From positions 1 through 6,596 of the forward strand of contig JAKOWQ010000282.1 in assembly GCA_029781465.1 (NCBI GenBank): a stretch of DNA of 6,596 nt, in the 5' to 3' direction. The notes under the pieces are model-generated. The model was given only the letters and a program-made list of their open reading frames with translations. It searched no databases and was not told where the DNA came from. The position numbers and the translations under genes are program-made. Position 1 is the stretch's first letter; every line of letters starts with the position of its first letter. The stretch is from Pseudomonadota bacterium. Its GTDB lineage: Bacteria > Pseudomonadota > Alphaproteobacteria > Sphingomonadales > Sphingomonadaceae. Positions 1 to 6,500 of the stretch are shown piece by piece.

Positions 1-2249
1 AGGTAAGAGGCCCAGGCGGTGTCGGTTACTTCGGTATCCATTGCCCGGGCGATGTCGATCGCGTTGGAATTGAGGCTTTCGGTAATCAGCGCCACGCGGC
101 GGGCGAAGTCGTTGTCGACCTGCTCCTCTGCGCGGGCGCGGGCATGGGCGACGCGGCGTTCGAGATTGCCGGCCAGATCGTTGACCTTGGCCAGCTGATC
201 GCGCAGTTGCACCGCCGCCTCGCGGCTGACCCCGGCGGCATGGCCAGCGGCTTCTTCGAGTTGGCCCGAGATCTCGGCAGCCTTGGCACGAACCGCGCGG
301 TCGATCGCGGCGCCGCTTTCCTCGCCAATCCGTTCGGCCAGATCGGTGACAGCGCTTGCCAGGTCGTTGCGCGCTTGCTCGGCAAGTGCCGCGCTTTGTT
401 CGCTGAGGTCCTTGAGCGCGCTTTGCAGCGCTTCGATCGCCGAGGTCTTGTCCGACAAGGCGTGCCCGAGCTCGCGGGCATGCTCGATCCCCTCGGCAAG
501 ACCGGACTTGCTGGTCGCAACATGATCGAGCAACGATTCGCCGAGCGTGACGGCATTGCGCGCTGCGGCGCCCAGCGCCTGCACCCGCTCGTCGAACTGC
601 GCCAGCCGCGTTTCGCCAGCAGCCAGGGCGGCGGGTAGATCTTCTTCGCTGTGGGTCACGCTGGCACGGATCAGCTCGAGCAGGCGCACCGAATCGTCGG
701 TCAGGCCCGCGATCGCCTTGTCGGTTCCCGACAGCGCCTCGCGGCTGGCCTCCAGCTTTTCGGCCAGAACGGTCAAGCTCGCCGCGATGGCTCCTTCGGC
801 CTCGCCGCCGTGGGCCGCGATTTCGTTCATGCGGGCGGCGTAGTCGCCAAGCTGGGCACCGATCGTTTCGCTGTGCGCACGGAAAGCCTCGGCCTGTTCG
901 CGCTGGGCCGCCATCTGCGCTTCGAGCCGTTCGCCGAAATCGGCGTGGCGGGCTTCGAAATCGGCGCGGCGACGCTCGATCTCCTCGGCGAAAACACGGT
1001 CGCGCTCGGCCATGCGGGCATCGATCTCTTCGGCCTCTTCGGTCAATGCGGCGATGCGGCGGCGGGCAGAGACCATCGCCTGCTCGTCAATCTCGCCCAC
1101 ACGCGAAACCGCCTGGCGCAGATCCTCCTCGAGCGAAGCCACGGCGCGGCGCCAGGCATCGAGCGCCTGGCCTTCGCCTTCGCGCAGCGACCGGGCGATC
1201 GCGCCGCTTTCGTCGCGGACCGAGGTAAGGCGCGCGCGCAGCGAGGTGAGGCTTTCCGCCTCGCTCTCGTCGAGCAGTTTGCGCGCCTCCTCAAGCTCGT
1301 CGCCCAGCGCCTTGGCCCGGGTGCGGATCGCGGCCAGCGCCTCGATCTCCTGCGCATCGAGCCGGGTACGAAATTCCTCTCCGCCCTGCGCCAGTGCGGC
1401 GAAGCGCTGCGACGTTATGGCTTCAAGCTGATCGGCCTGCTGGGTAAATTCGGCGAGGGTCTTTTCGACCAGCTCGCGCAGCACCTGGACCTGGCGCTCG
1501 CTCGCCTGACCGAACTGGTTGAGCTTGTTGAAGCCCTGGACCATTTCCTCGATCTGGGAATGCGCGGTGCGCCCGGCGGTGGCGATGTTGTTGGTTACGT
1601 CCTTGGCCGAGCTGGCGATCACCGGAAGCTGGAAGCGCAGCTTTTCCATGTTGTCGAGCGCGGCCTCGCTGACCGTGCCGATCGCCTCGATCCGCGCGCC
1701 GTTGTCAGTCACCAGACCGGCCAGACGGTCGGCATGTTCGGACAGACGCTCACCGGCCACACGGCCCAGCGCATCGAGATCACGGCCCTGCGCGGCCAGG
1801 AATTCGCGGGCCAGGCTGAGTTCGCGGTTGACGGTCGACAGCCGGGCTTCAAGCCGCGTCGATTCCTCGCCCAGCACCCGCGCCGCTTCGCCAAAGCGCA
1901 ACGCCTCGCGGCGCGAGTTGCGCATGGCCAGCAACCAGACAACCGCCAGCAGCAGGGGCGGGACAGACCAGTCCCGAATCCTCACCGTCCACTGCGCCAG
2001 ATCGCCGCCCGCCTGTATCGCCGCCAGATTGGCCATCACGAACAGCACGGTCCATCCGGCGGCAACGGCAAGAGTAAGCATCAGCGCGAGGAGGGCGGGC
2101 CAACGGCGCGGCGCGGGCACGGGCGCTTCCGCGTCTTCCCACGGTTCCTCCGCCACCGGCAGAGGTTCCGCCGCTGGATTGGTCTGCTCCTCGCCGACAC
2201 CCTCAGGCCCGGCGGCGTCGATAGCGCGAATGCGCGATCCCCCAGTCAT
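1..2249 (-). CDS. TipN-like membrane-anchored coiled-coil protein (N-terminal 749 residues; C-terminus beyond the window)
   Basis: The reverse strand is open in one frame from ATG 2249 to the window edge, giving 749 codons without a stop. The start is well bounded because an in-frame TAA lies at 2261-2259, 9 bases before the ATG; no good Shine-Dalgarno is visible. Residues 1-48 are a soluble acidic, Pro/Ala-rich segment. Residues about 51-73 and 95-109 are two hydrophobic helices (PALLALMLTLAVAAGW, VPPLLLAVVWLLAM). From about residue 112 onward the protein is almost entirely charged, Ala/Glu/Arg-rich helix typical of coiled coil. Near the edge is a distinct motif, LNSNAIDIARAM (726-737) followed by DTEVTDTAW (738-746), which looks like the start of a conserved C-terminal segment. 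Two N-terminal membrane helices plus a several-hundred-residue coiled coil is the architecture of Caulobacter TipN, a new-pole landmark. Alternatives are a generic coiled-coil scaffold or a methyl-accepting-like protein, but no HAMP or signalling-tip motif was seen. The gene call is firm; TipN kinship is inferred from architecture. Confidence 0.85.
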   Translation of the reverse strand, partial: MTGGSRIRAIDAAGPEGVGEEQTNPAAEPLPVAEEPWEDAEAPVPAPRRWPALLALMLTLAVAAGWTVLFVMANLAAIQAGGDLAQWTVRIRDWSVPPLLLAVVWLLAMRNSRREALRFGEAARVLGEESTRLEARLSTVNRELSLAREFLAAQGRDLDALGRVAGERLSEHADRLAGLVTDNGARIEAIGTVSEAALDNMEKLRFQLPVIASSAKDVTNNIATAGRTAHSQIEEMVQGFNKLNQFGQASERQVQVLRELVEKTLAEFTQQADQLEAITSQRFAALAQGGEEFRTRLDAQEIEALAAIRTRAKALGDELEEARKLLDESEAESLTSLRARLTSVRDESGAIARSLREGEGQALDAWRRAVASLEEDLRQAVSRVGEIDEQAMVSARRRIAALTEEAEEIDARMAERDRVFAEEIERRRADFEARHADFGERLEAQMAAQREQAEAFRAHSETIGAQLGDYAARMNEIAAHGGEAEGAIAASLTVLAEKLEASREALSGTDKAIAGLTDDSVRLLELIRASVTHSEEDLPAALAAGETRLAQFDERVQALGAAARNAVTLGESLLDHVATSKSGLAEGIEHARELGHALSDKTSAIEALQSALKDLSEQSAALAEQARNDLASAVTDLAERIGEESGAAIDRAVRAKAAEISGQLEEAAGHAAGVSREAAVQLRDQLAKVNDLAGNLERRVAHARARAEEQVDNDFARRVALITESLNSNAIDIARAMDTEVTDTAWASY

Positions 2250-2318
2250 GACGGCAGTTTACCATGTAAGTGCCCGGATTAAACCCCGGATTAACCAGAT
2301 TGCCCTAAGTCTGGCCTC
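2250..2318. promoter_or_regulatory. Divergent promoter region with CtrA-like half-sites
   Basis: These 69 bases separate the start codons of the divergent coiled-coil gene (minus) and Hpt-like gene (plus), so promoters for both should lie here or slightly inside the genes. TTTACCAT at 2258-2265 and TTAACCAG at 2291-2298 each differ by one base from TTAACCAT, the half-site of the alphaproteobacterial cell-cycle regulator CtrA. Two TTAA cores (2279-2282 and 2291-2294) lie 8 bases apart, one more than the canonical TTAA-N7-TTAA. No convincing -35/-10 pair was identified. The sites are suggestive only. Confidence 0.4.
2273..2294. repeat. 10-bp direct repeat, CCCGGATTAA, two copies
   Basis: CCCGGATTAA occurs at 2273-2282 and again at 2285-2294, a 12-base period with AC between the copies. 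It sits in the middle of the short divergent intergenic region, where a tandem repeat of this kind is a plausible operator for a transcription factor acting on both genes. Each copy ends in TTAA, so it overlaps the possible CtrA-like half-sites. It could also be a small replication-slippage duplication without function. Confidence 0.6.
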
Positions 2319-2621
2319 ATGGCCTATGAAGCTGGAGCCCTCGATGCCACCCTTGCCGCTGCGGCGGGAGAGGACGGCGCACTCTTTTTGGAGCTGCGTC
2401 AGGCATTTATCGAGAGCTGTGCGCGTCAGCTCGATCTCCTCCGGCGCTCGCGCTGCGATGGCAACTGGCGCATGGCGGCGCTGCGGCTCAAGGGGCTTGC
2501 CGCCAGTTTTCACGCCGATGCGCTGCTGGAACTGGCCGAAGAGACGATCGACGCGGCCCCGGGCGAACCCACGGTAATACGCCGCATCCAGACCTGGCTC
2601 GACGAATTTTCGGCCGCCTGA
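2319..2621 (+). CDS. Hpt-like protein lacking the phosphoacceptor histidine
   Basis: A 100-residue, all-helical protein of the size of a single histidine-phosphotransfer (Hpt) domain. Residues 22-44 (LFLELRQAFIESCARQLDLL) match the first long helix, and residues 51-75 match the signature helix, where true Hpt domains read A-x-H-x-L-K-G-x-A-x-x-F/L. Here the stretch is AALRLKGLAASF: the LKG (57-59) and the following small residues are kept, but the His position is Leu55 (codon CTG, 2481-2483). His65 nearby is not at the equivalent place. The family fit is good; phosphotransfer is therefore unlikely in the normal way, and a docking or inhibitory role is more plausible (inference). The start ATG has no strong Shine-Dalgarno. 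It is the first gene of the plus-strand cluster, divergent from the coiled-coil gene, with 95 bases to the next gene. Confidence 0.85.
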   Translation: MAYEAGALDATLAAAAGEDGALFLELRQAFIESCARQLDLLRRSRCDGNWRMAALRLKGLAASFHADALLELAEETIDAAPGEPTVIRRIQTWLDEFSAA

Positions 2622-2716
2622 CGCTTCGGCTTGGCAGCAGGGACGCGCTCGCCTAAACCCTGCGCGTAGTTCCCAGCCAGGCGCGGAGAAAGACGCTGCG
2701 GGTCGCTCTGTTGACC
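2622..2716. other. Short intergenic gap within the plus-strand cluster
   Basis: These 95 bases between the Hpt-like gene and the following membrane gene hold no ORF of note. I saw no clear terminator hairpin with a T-run and no obvious promoter. The Shine-Dalgarno for the downstream gene is weak: a GGG at 2700-2702 would sit 8 bases before the TTG alternative start and 14 before the ATG. Co-transcription across the gap is likely but not shown by the sequence. Confidence 0.4.
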
Positions 2717-3904
2717 ATGATCGAAGCTGCTGCCCCCGGCAGCACAACCCCGCGTGCTTTTCTGAGCATTGGCGGGATTTCGGTCGCGCGGCTCCAGTTG
2801 GGGATTGCCCTCGCGCTGAAGTGCGATCGGATCGTCTGCCTGGCCGCTGCACTGGAGCCAGAGATTGTTGCCATGCAGCATGCCGCCGAGGCTGCTGGCG
2901 CGCAGTTTCACCTGATTTCAGCCCCCCGCCAGCTGGTCGGACTGGTCACGGCGTCCGATGAGGTGATCGTGCTTGGCGACGGGCTGTTCGTTTCCGCCGC
3001 CGAAGCGGTGGCACTTCTCGAACAGGGCCAGGCCGTTCTGGTTCAGCCGATCGAGCAGGGCCTTGCAGCCGGGTTCGAGCGCATCGACCTGAACCACGCG
3101 GCAGCGGGTGCCATGCGCATTCCAGGCCGTCTGGTTGAGCGGATTGCCGATCTTCCGTCCGATTGCGACGCGGCATCGGCGTTGCAGCGCATCGCCTTGC
3201 AGGCTGGAATCCGCCAACGCTCGATCCCGGCTCCGCTCGATGCGGGTCTGTTCTGGATGCTGATCCGCAGCGAGGATGAGGCGCATGCCGTGGAACCGCT
3301 GTGGATCCGCCGTCGCACCCGCGATGACGAGAGCCGGAGTCCATCGCGATTCCTCGCGCTGATGGCGGTTCGCGGGTTCGGACCTGCCTTGTTGCACGCC
3401 GGTAGCGGACCGGGCGCCGCAGTGATTGCCGCCGCCTTCCTTGCCTTGCTGGGGGCGGGAGCAGGCTGGCTTGGCTGGATTGCGACGGCATTCGTGCTGC
3501 TGGCCGGCGGATGGATACTGCGCGAGATTGCCGTGTTGCTGGCCCGGATCGAGGCCGACCCGCTGGCCGTTCCACGCCGCCTTGACAGCAAACTTGTCTA
3601 TGGATGGCTGCTCGATGCGGTCATGGTCCTCGTTGCCGGATGGAGCCTGCCGGTCAGCGCGGGAGCAGGGCCGGGAGACCGCTTCTTTGCGCCCTTCATG
3701 CTGACGGGATTGCTGCGCTTGATGCCGCGTATCGGCAGCGGGCGGATCGCCGCCTGGATGGGGGATCGGGCCCTGCTGGCCGCGCTGCTTTGTGCGGCAA
3801 GTCTTTCCGGGCTGGGGATCGCGGCTATCGAGGTGGCGGCGGTGATCGTGCTGATCGCCGGTTTTGCCCTGCCACGCGGGCAGTTGCGGCTAACGCCGCC
3901 TTAA
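2717..3904 (+). CDS. Nucleotidyltransferase-like N-terminal domain fused to a polytopic membrane domain, function unknown
   Basis: ATG 2717 gives 395 residues; an in-frame TTG at 2711 would add two, and an in-frame TAA at 2654-2656 limits any further extension. Numbering from the TTG, residues about 15-185 form an alpha/beta region (RAFLSIGGISVARLQLGIAL, DRIVCLAAAL, DEVIVLGDGLF at 83-93) that recalls the GT-A/nucleotidyltransferase fold, with Asp90 in the place of the usual metal-binding acidic motif. A dinucleotide-type G-x-G-T-R loop is absent, so it may be catalytically degenerate. Residues about 235-253, 255-278, 299-316 and 352-388 (probably two helices) are hydrophobic, giving about five membrane passes. 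I could not find the D-G-x2-A-R motif of CDP-alcohol phosphatidyltransferases, although NTase plus CDP-alcohol transferase fusions have a similar layout. Not recognised as a named family. The next gene begins 12 bases after its stop. Confidence 0.8.
   Translation: MIEAAAPGSTTPRAFLSIGGISVARLQLGIALALKCDRIVCLAAALEPEIVAMQHAAEAAGAQFHLISAPRQLVGLVTASDEVIVLGDGLFVSAAEAVALLEQGQAVLVQPIEQGLAAGFERIDLNHAAAGAMRIPGRLVERIADLPSDCDAASALQRIALQAGIRQRSIPAPLDAGLFWMLIRSEDEAHAVEPLWIRRRTRDDESRSPSRFLALMAVRGFGPALLHAGSGPGAAVIAAAFLALLGAGAGWLGWIATAFVLLAGGWILREIAVLLARIEADPLAVPRRLDSKLVYGWLLDAVMVLVAGWSLPVSAGAGPGDRFFAPFMLTGLLRLMPRIGSGRIAAWMGDRALLAALLCAASLSGLGIAAIEVAAVIVLIAGFALPRGQLRLTPP
3890..3904 (+). promoter_or_regulatory. 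Possible CtrA-type site (CTAA-N7-TTAA)
   Basis: CTAA (3890-3893), seven bases, then TTAA (3901-3904) followed by CC matches the TTAA-N7-TTAA CtrA consensus with one mismatch. It lies 13 bases before the ATG of the 325-aa gene and overlaps the 3' end and stop codon of the previous gene. It could drive a cell-cycle-linked internal promoter, or be chance in the last codons of a gene. No -10 element is evident. Confidence 0.25.
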
Positions 3905-3916
3905 CCAAAACGGGCT

Positions 3917-4894
3917 ATGGCCGATGCCATGAACCAGCATTCTGCCCAACCTGTTTCCGCCGCGCAGGTCGAGACGACCCTGTGTGACGAACTGGCGCAC
4001 GGCGATGCCCTGATCGGCACCATCGCGCCGATCCTGCGTCACCTGCTTGCCAACGACGAGCACTCGGTGTTCGGTGACGAGATCATCGCCCGGGTCCGCG
4101 GCACGATGGCCGATCTCGCCCGGCAGCTGCTCGATGCCCGCGCCAATGCTTCGGGCGAGGGCAACGATGGTGAGCACGATCCCGACGATGTTACCGTGCT
4201 GGTCGAACGCTTCGTGGCGCATCCCGGCTTTCTCCACCACATCCATGCGCTTGCGCTGGAATGGCAGCTGACCGAGCGGCTCCAGGCGCGCCTCGCGCTC
4301 GATCCGGTGCTCTCGCCGCTGCTCCAGTCGCTGATCGCTTCGAGCGAACCCGGCGTTGCGGCTGCGGCGATGGCGCTGCTTGCGGCGCAGGCGCGGTTTG
4401 CCCAGGCACAGCGGCGGATGAAGCTGCCGCTGACCGAGCTTCCCGGCGATCTGCTGCACGCCGCGCTGGTGGCGCTGCGCGGTCTTTCCGATCATGACCC
4501 GGAGAGTCAGGCGCAGATTGCCGCGGCCGAATCCGAAATCCGCGGCCGCTATGATGAAAGCCGCAGCCGCCTGGGACTGACCGCGCGGCTGGTCGCGGCA
4601 ATGGGCGGGGGCGCGACTGCCGCGCTTTCCGTTTCTCACGCCGGAGTTTGCATCTTTCTGACAGCGCTCTCGCTCGGTTCCGGCCAGGATCGCGATATCG
4701 CCGTGCTGACGACCAACGAAGGCCAGCTCGCGCGGCTTGCCCTTGCCCTGCGTGCAGCGGGACTCAAACCGGCGACGATCGAAGAGCAGTTCGTTTCGCT
4801 CCATCCCGACGTTACCCTGCCCGAAGGCTTTGAGCAGGTTGGAGCCGATCGCGCCGCGGCCCTGCTGGCGCGCAGCGCGGCTTTTGCGGGTTGA
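3917..4894 (+). CDS. Conserved-looking helical protein of unknown function, next to the kinase-like gene
   Basis: A 325-residue protein with no signal peptide. It is rich in Ala, Leu, Arg and acidic residues and appears almost wholly helical. Segment 20-75 is a helical N-terminus; 76-92 is an acidic, probably flexible linker (GEGNDGEHDPDD); 93-190 contains repeated amphipathic helices of HEAT-like appearance; 200-222 is charged. Residues 222-255 are more hydrophobic, with a Gly-rich MGGGATAALSVSHAGVCIF stretch that could be a buried helix rather than a membrane span. The C-terminal part (262-318) holds LARLALALRAAGLKPATIEE and LHPDVTLPEGFE. The DUF2336 family of alphaproteobacteria is a faint possibility; I would not assign it. 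ATG 3917 is preferred; ATG 3929 is an alternative. The stop at 4892-4894 lies 10 bases before the kinase start, so the two are probably translationally coupled and functionally linked. Confidence 0.8.
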   Translation: MADAMNQHSAQPVSAAQVETTLCDELAHGDALIGTIAPILRHLLANDEHSVFGDEIIARVRGTMADLARQLLDARANASGEGNDGEHDPDDVTVLVERFVAHPGFLHHIHALALEWQLTERLQARLALDPVLSPLLQSLIASSEPGVAAAAMALLAAQARFAQAQRRMKLPLTELPGDLLHAALVALRGLSDHDPESQAQIAAAESEIRGRYDESRSRLGLTARLVAAMGGGATAALSVSHAGVCIFLTALSLGSGQDRDIAVLTTNEGQLARLALALRAAGLKPATIEEQFVSLHPDVTLPEGFEQVGADRAAALLARSAAFAG

Positions 4895-4904
4895 TTGGAT
4901 CGCT

Positions 4905-6344
4905 GTGGCGGAAAGCGCAGTTCTTGCCCGGGCGCAGGTCGATGGTGCGGACCGCCTGGTCAGCGCGGAAGACCCGCTTGCCGGTCTGCAACTGCGCTGC
5001 GGGGGCGAGATACCCGGAACTATTGCAATACCGGCCTTGCTCGAACTGGTCCGCAAGGCGCGTCACTACGGCTTGAAGCTGGCGCGGACGATCCGGGCCA
5101 ACGATGGCAGCGATCTGATTTCCGCCTGGGTAGAGGTAGTTCCCGAAGAGGAAGGGGCGTGCAAGGTGGCGCTGCGTTCGTGGCAGGCATCGCCGCTCCC
5201 ACCCGAGGATCTGGCGGCAACTGCTCAGCACCGCGCGGCGATCGAGCGCGGCCTGGCCGAATTGACCGCCGAGCTCGATGCCGGGCAATGTGTGCTGGCT
5301 TGCGAGAGCGAGGCCCCCGATCTTGCCGCGCTGATCGCCGAAATGCGGGGCGGGATTGGTCGGCCATGGACCGATTTCGTCACCATCGAAGGCTCGGATC
5401 ATCACCAGCCGTTGCATTGGCGCCTGCTCGATGGCGCCAAGGTGAAGATCGAGGGGTCGCCGCGCGACTGGAAAGCCAGCCTGTTGCCGCGTCAGCTTGC
5501 CGGAGGCGAACCGGCCGGTTTCGAGCTGTGTCTTGTTGCGGATCGGCCCGCCAGCGAGGTCAAGCCGGTCGCGGCGGCGAGCAGCGCTCCGGTGATGCCC
5601 AGCAACGGGCCGGGGTTGGTCGGGCGCGATATTGCGCCCGTGCTGCGTCAGCCGATCGCCCGGATCATCGCCAACGCCGAAACGATCCGCACCCGGCTCG
5701 CGGGGCCGCTGGCCGAGGAATACAGCCAGTACGCTGCCGATATTGCCACGGCAGGGCAGCACCTGCTTTCGCTGGTCGAGGACCTTGCTGATCTGGAAGT
5801 TGTCGAAGCCGAGGATTTCAACACCGCGCCCGACCGGATCGATCTGGCCGATGTTGCGCGCCGCGCCGCGGGCATCCTGGGGGTGCGTGCGCAGGAGCGC
5901 GGGATCGCGATCGATGCGCCCAAGCTGGGCGAGCACCTGCCGGCGATTGCCGAGTTCCGGCGGGTCTTGCAGGTTCTGCTCAACCTCGTCGGCAACGCGA
6001 TCCGCTATTCGCCGGAGAATTCGCAGGTCTGGATCCGTCTTGAGGACGCCGGTGCACGCGCGCGGGTGGTGGTGGCCGATCAGGGGCCGGGGATCGGGCT
6101 GGACCAGCAGGCACGGCTGTTCGAGAAATTCGAGCGGCTTGGCCGCAGCGACGAACAGGGCTCGGGACTGGGGCTCTACATCTCGCGGCGTCTGGCGCGG
6201 GCGATGGGCGGCGATCTGACGGTCGAAAGCGCCCCCGGGCAGGGCGCGCGCTTCATTCTCGATGTTCCCGCCGATCTTCTGGCGCTAGCCCCGACGACCG
6301 CGCAGCACCCAGATCAGTCCGGCGCCGACAGCAGCCCAGATTGA
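4905..6344 (+). CDS. Soluble histidine-kinase-like protein with Pro in place of the phosphoacceptor His (pseudokinase candidate)
   Basis: From GTG 4905 the protein has 479 residues; the frame is open further upstream but overlaps the previous gene, and GTG 10 bases after its stop fits coupling (TTG 4884 is an alternative). No membrane helix is seen, so it is cytoplasmic. Residues 1-225 are a divergent sensor region, possibly one or two PAS-like folds. Residues about 240-300 are the DHp two-helix domain: the H-box reads A-P-V-L-R-Q-P-I, with Pro245 (CCC, 5637-5639) where H-E-L-R-x-P has His. The C-terminal HATPase_c domain is complete: N-box NLVGNAIRYS (Asn360, Asn364), G1 DQGPGIG (392-398), F-box FEKF (406-409), G2 GSGLGL (419-424). 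It should bind ATP but not autophosphorylate in the usual way. No receiver domain follows. The last 60 bases overlap a convergent gene. Confidence 0.9.
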   Translation: MAESAVLARAQVDGADRLVSAEDPLAGLQLRCGGEIPGTIAIPALLELVRKARHYGLKLARTIRANDGSDLISAWVEVVPEEEGACKVALRSWQASPLPPEDLAATAQHRAAIERGLAELTAELDAGQCVLACESEAPDLAALIAEMRGGIGRPWTDFVTIEGSDHHQPLHWRLLDGAKVKIEGSPRDWKASLLPRQLAGGEPAGFELCLVADRPASEVKPVAAASSAPVMPSNGPGLVGRDIAPVLRQPIARIIANAETIRTRLAGPLAEEYSQYAADIATAGQHLLSLVEDLADLEVVEAEDFNTAPDRIDLADVARRAAGILGVRAQERGIAIDAPKLGEHLPAIAEFRRVLQVLLNLVGNAIRYSPENSQVWIRLEDAGARARVVVADQGPGIGLDQQARLFEKFERLGRSDEQGSGLGLYISRRLARAMGGDLTVESAPGQGARFILDVPADLLALAPTTAQHPDQSGADSSPD

Positions 6345-6500
6345 TCCGTAGAGCGTCCAGGCCCGGTCCGCGAGCATGAAGCTCTCAGGCGGCCACATGA
6401 TGATGCCGAGCCCCTGGAGCGCCCAGAACAGCCCGGAAAAGACCATCAGGCCGCCCAGGATCATGTAGAGAACTCGAAGCAGATTGCGCAGCGCTTCCAT
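6285..6500 (-). CDS. Small two-helix inner-membrane protein, unknown function
   Basis: 71 residues from ATG 6500 to TAG at 6287-6285. Residues about 9-32 (LYMILGGLMVFSGLFWAL and on) and 47-66 (AWTLYGSIWAAVGAGLIWVL) are hydrophobic helices separated by a short loop with WPPESF; the C-terminus is basic (RGRRG), and Arg residues also flank the N-terminus. A strong Shine-Dalgarno, GGGGGAG at 6511-6505 on the minus strand, lies a few bases before the ATG and supports the start. It resembles short membrane proteins common in alphaproteobacteria, but I cannot name a family. It follows gltA by 40 bases on the same strand and may be co-transcribed. Its 3' end overlaps the kinase-like gene tail-to-tail by 60 bases (6285-6344). 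Confidence 0.8.
   Translation of the reverse strand: MEALRNLLRVLYMILGGLMVFSGLFWALQGLGIIMWPPESFMLADRAWTLYGSIWAAVGAGLIWVLRGRRG

Noticed and set aside
651..2282. 543-codon open frame on the plus strand opposite the coiled-coil gene
   Set aside because: Its translation is compositionally odd (rich in Arg, Gly, His and Gln, with no domain), and it is exactly antisense to a continuous 749-codon minus-strand frame with coherent membrane and coiled-coil structure. Long antisense frames are expected in GC-rich genes with few stops.
2259..2852. 197-codon minus-strand frame
   Set aside because: It lies in the same frame as the coiled-coil gene but ends at a TAA just upstream of it, and it is antisense to the Hpt-like gene and the start of the next gene. 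Its product has no recognisable feature.
2717..3904. CDP-alcohol phosphatidyltransferase assignment for the membrane domain
   Set aside because: The invariant D-G-x2-A-R-x8-G-x3-D-x3-D motif could not be found in the hydrophobic half.
3890..5056. 388-codon minus-strand frame
   Set aside because: Antisense to the 325-aa gene and the kinase start; Arg/Gln/His-rich with no motif. The plus-strand genes have better composition, tight spacing and, for the kinase, recognisable motifs.
5751..5765. His in GQHLLSLVEDLADL of the kinase-like protein as a substitute phosphoacceptor
   Set aside because: This His lies in the second DHp helix, at a position common in HisKA-type kinases that are phosphorylated elsewhere, so it is not evidence for an alternative site.
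4812..5936. 374-codon minus-strand frame
   Set aside because: Antisense to the kinase-like gene, whose H-box, N-box and G-box motifs fix the true frame.
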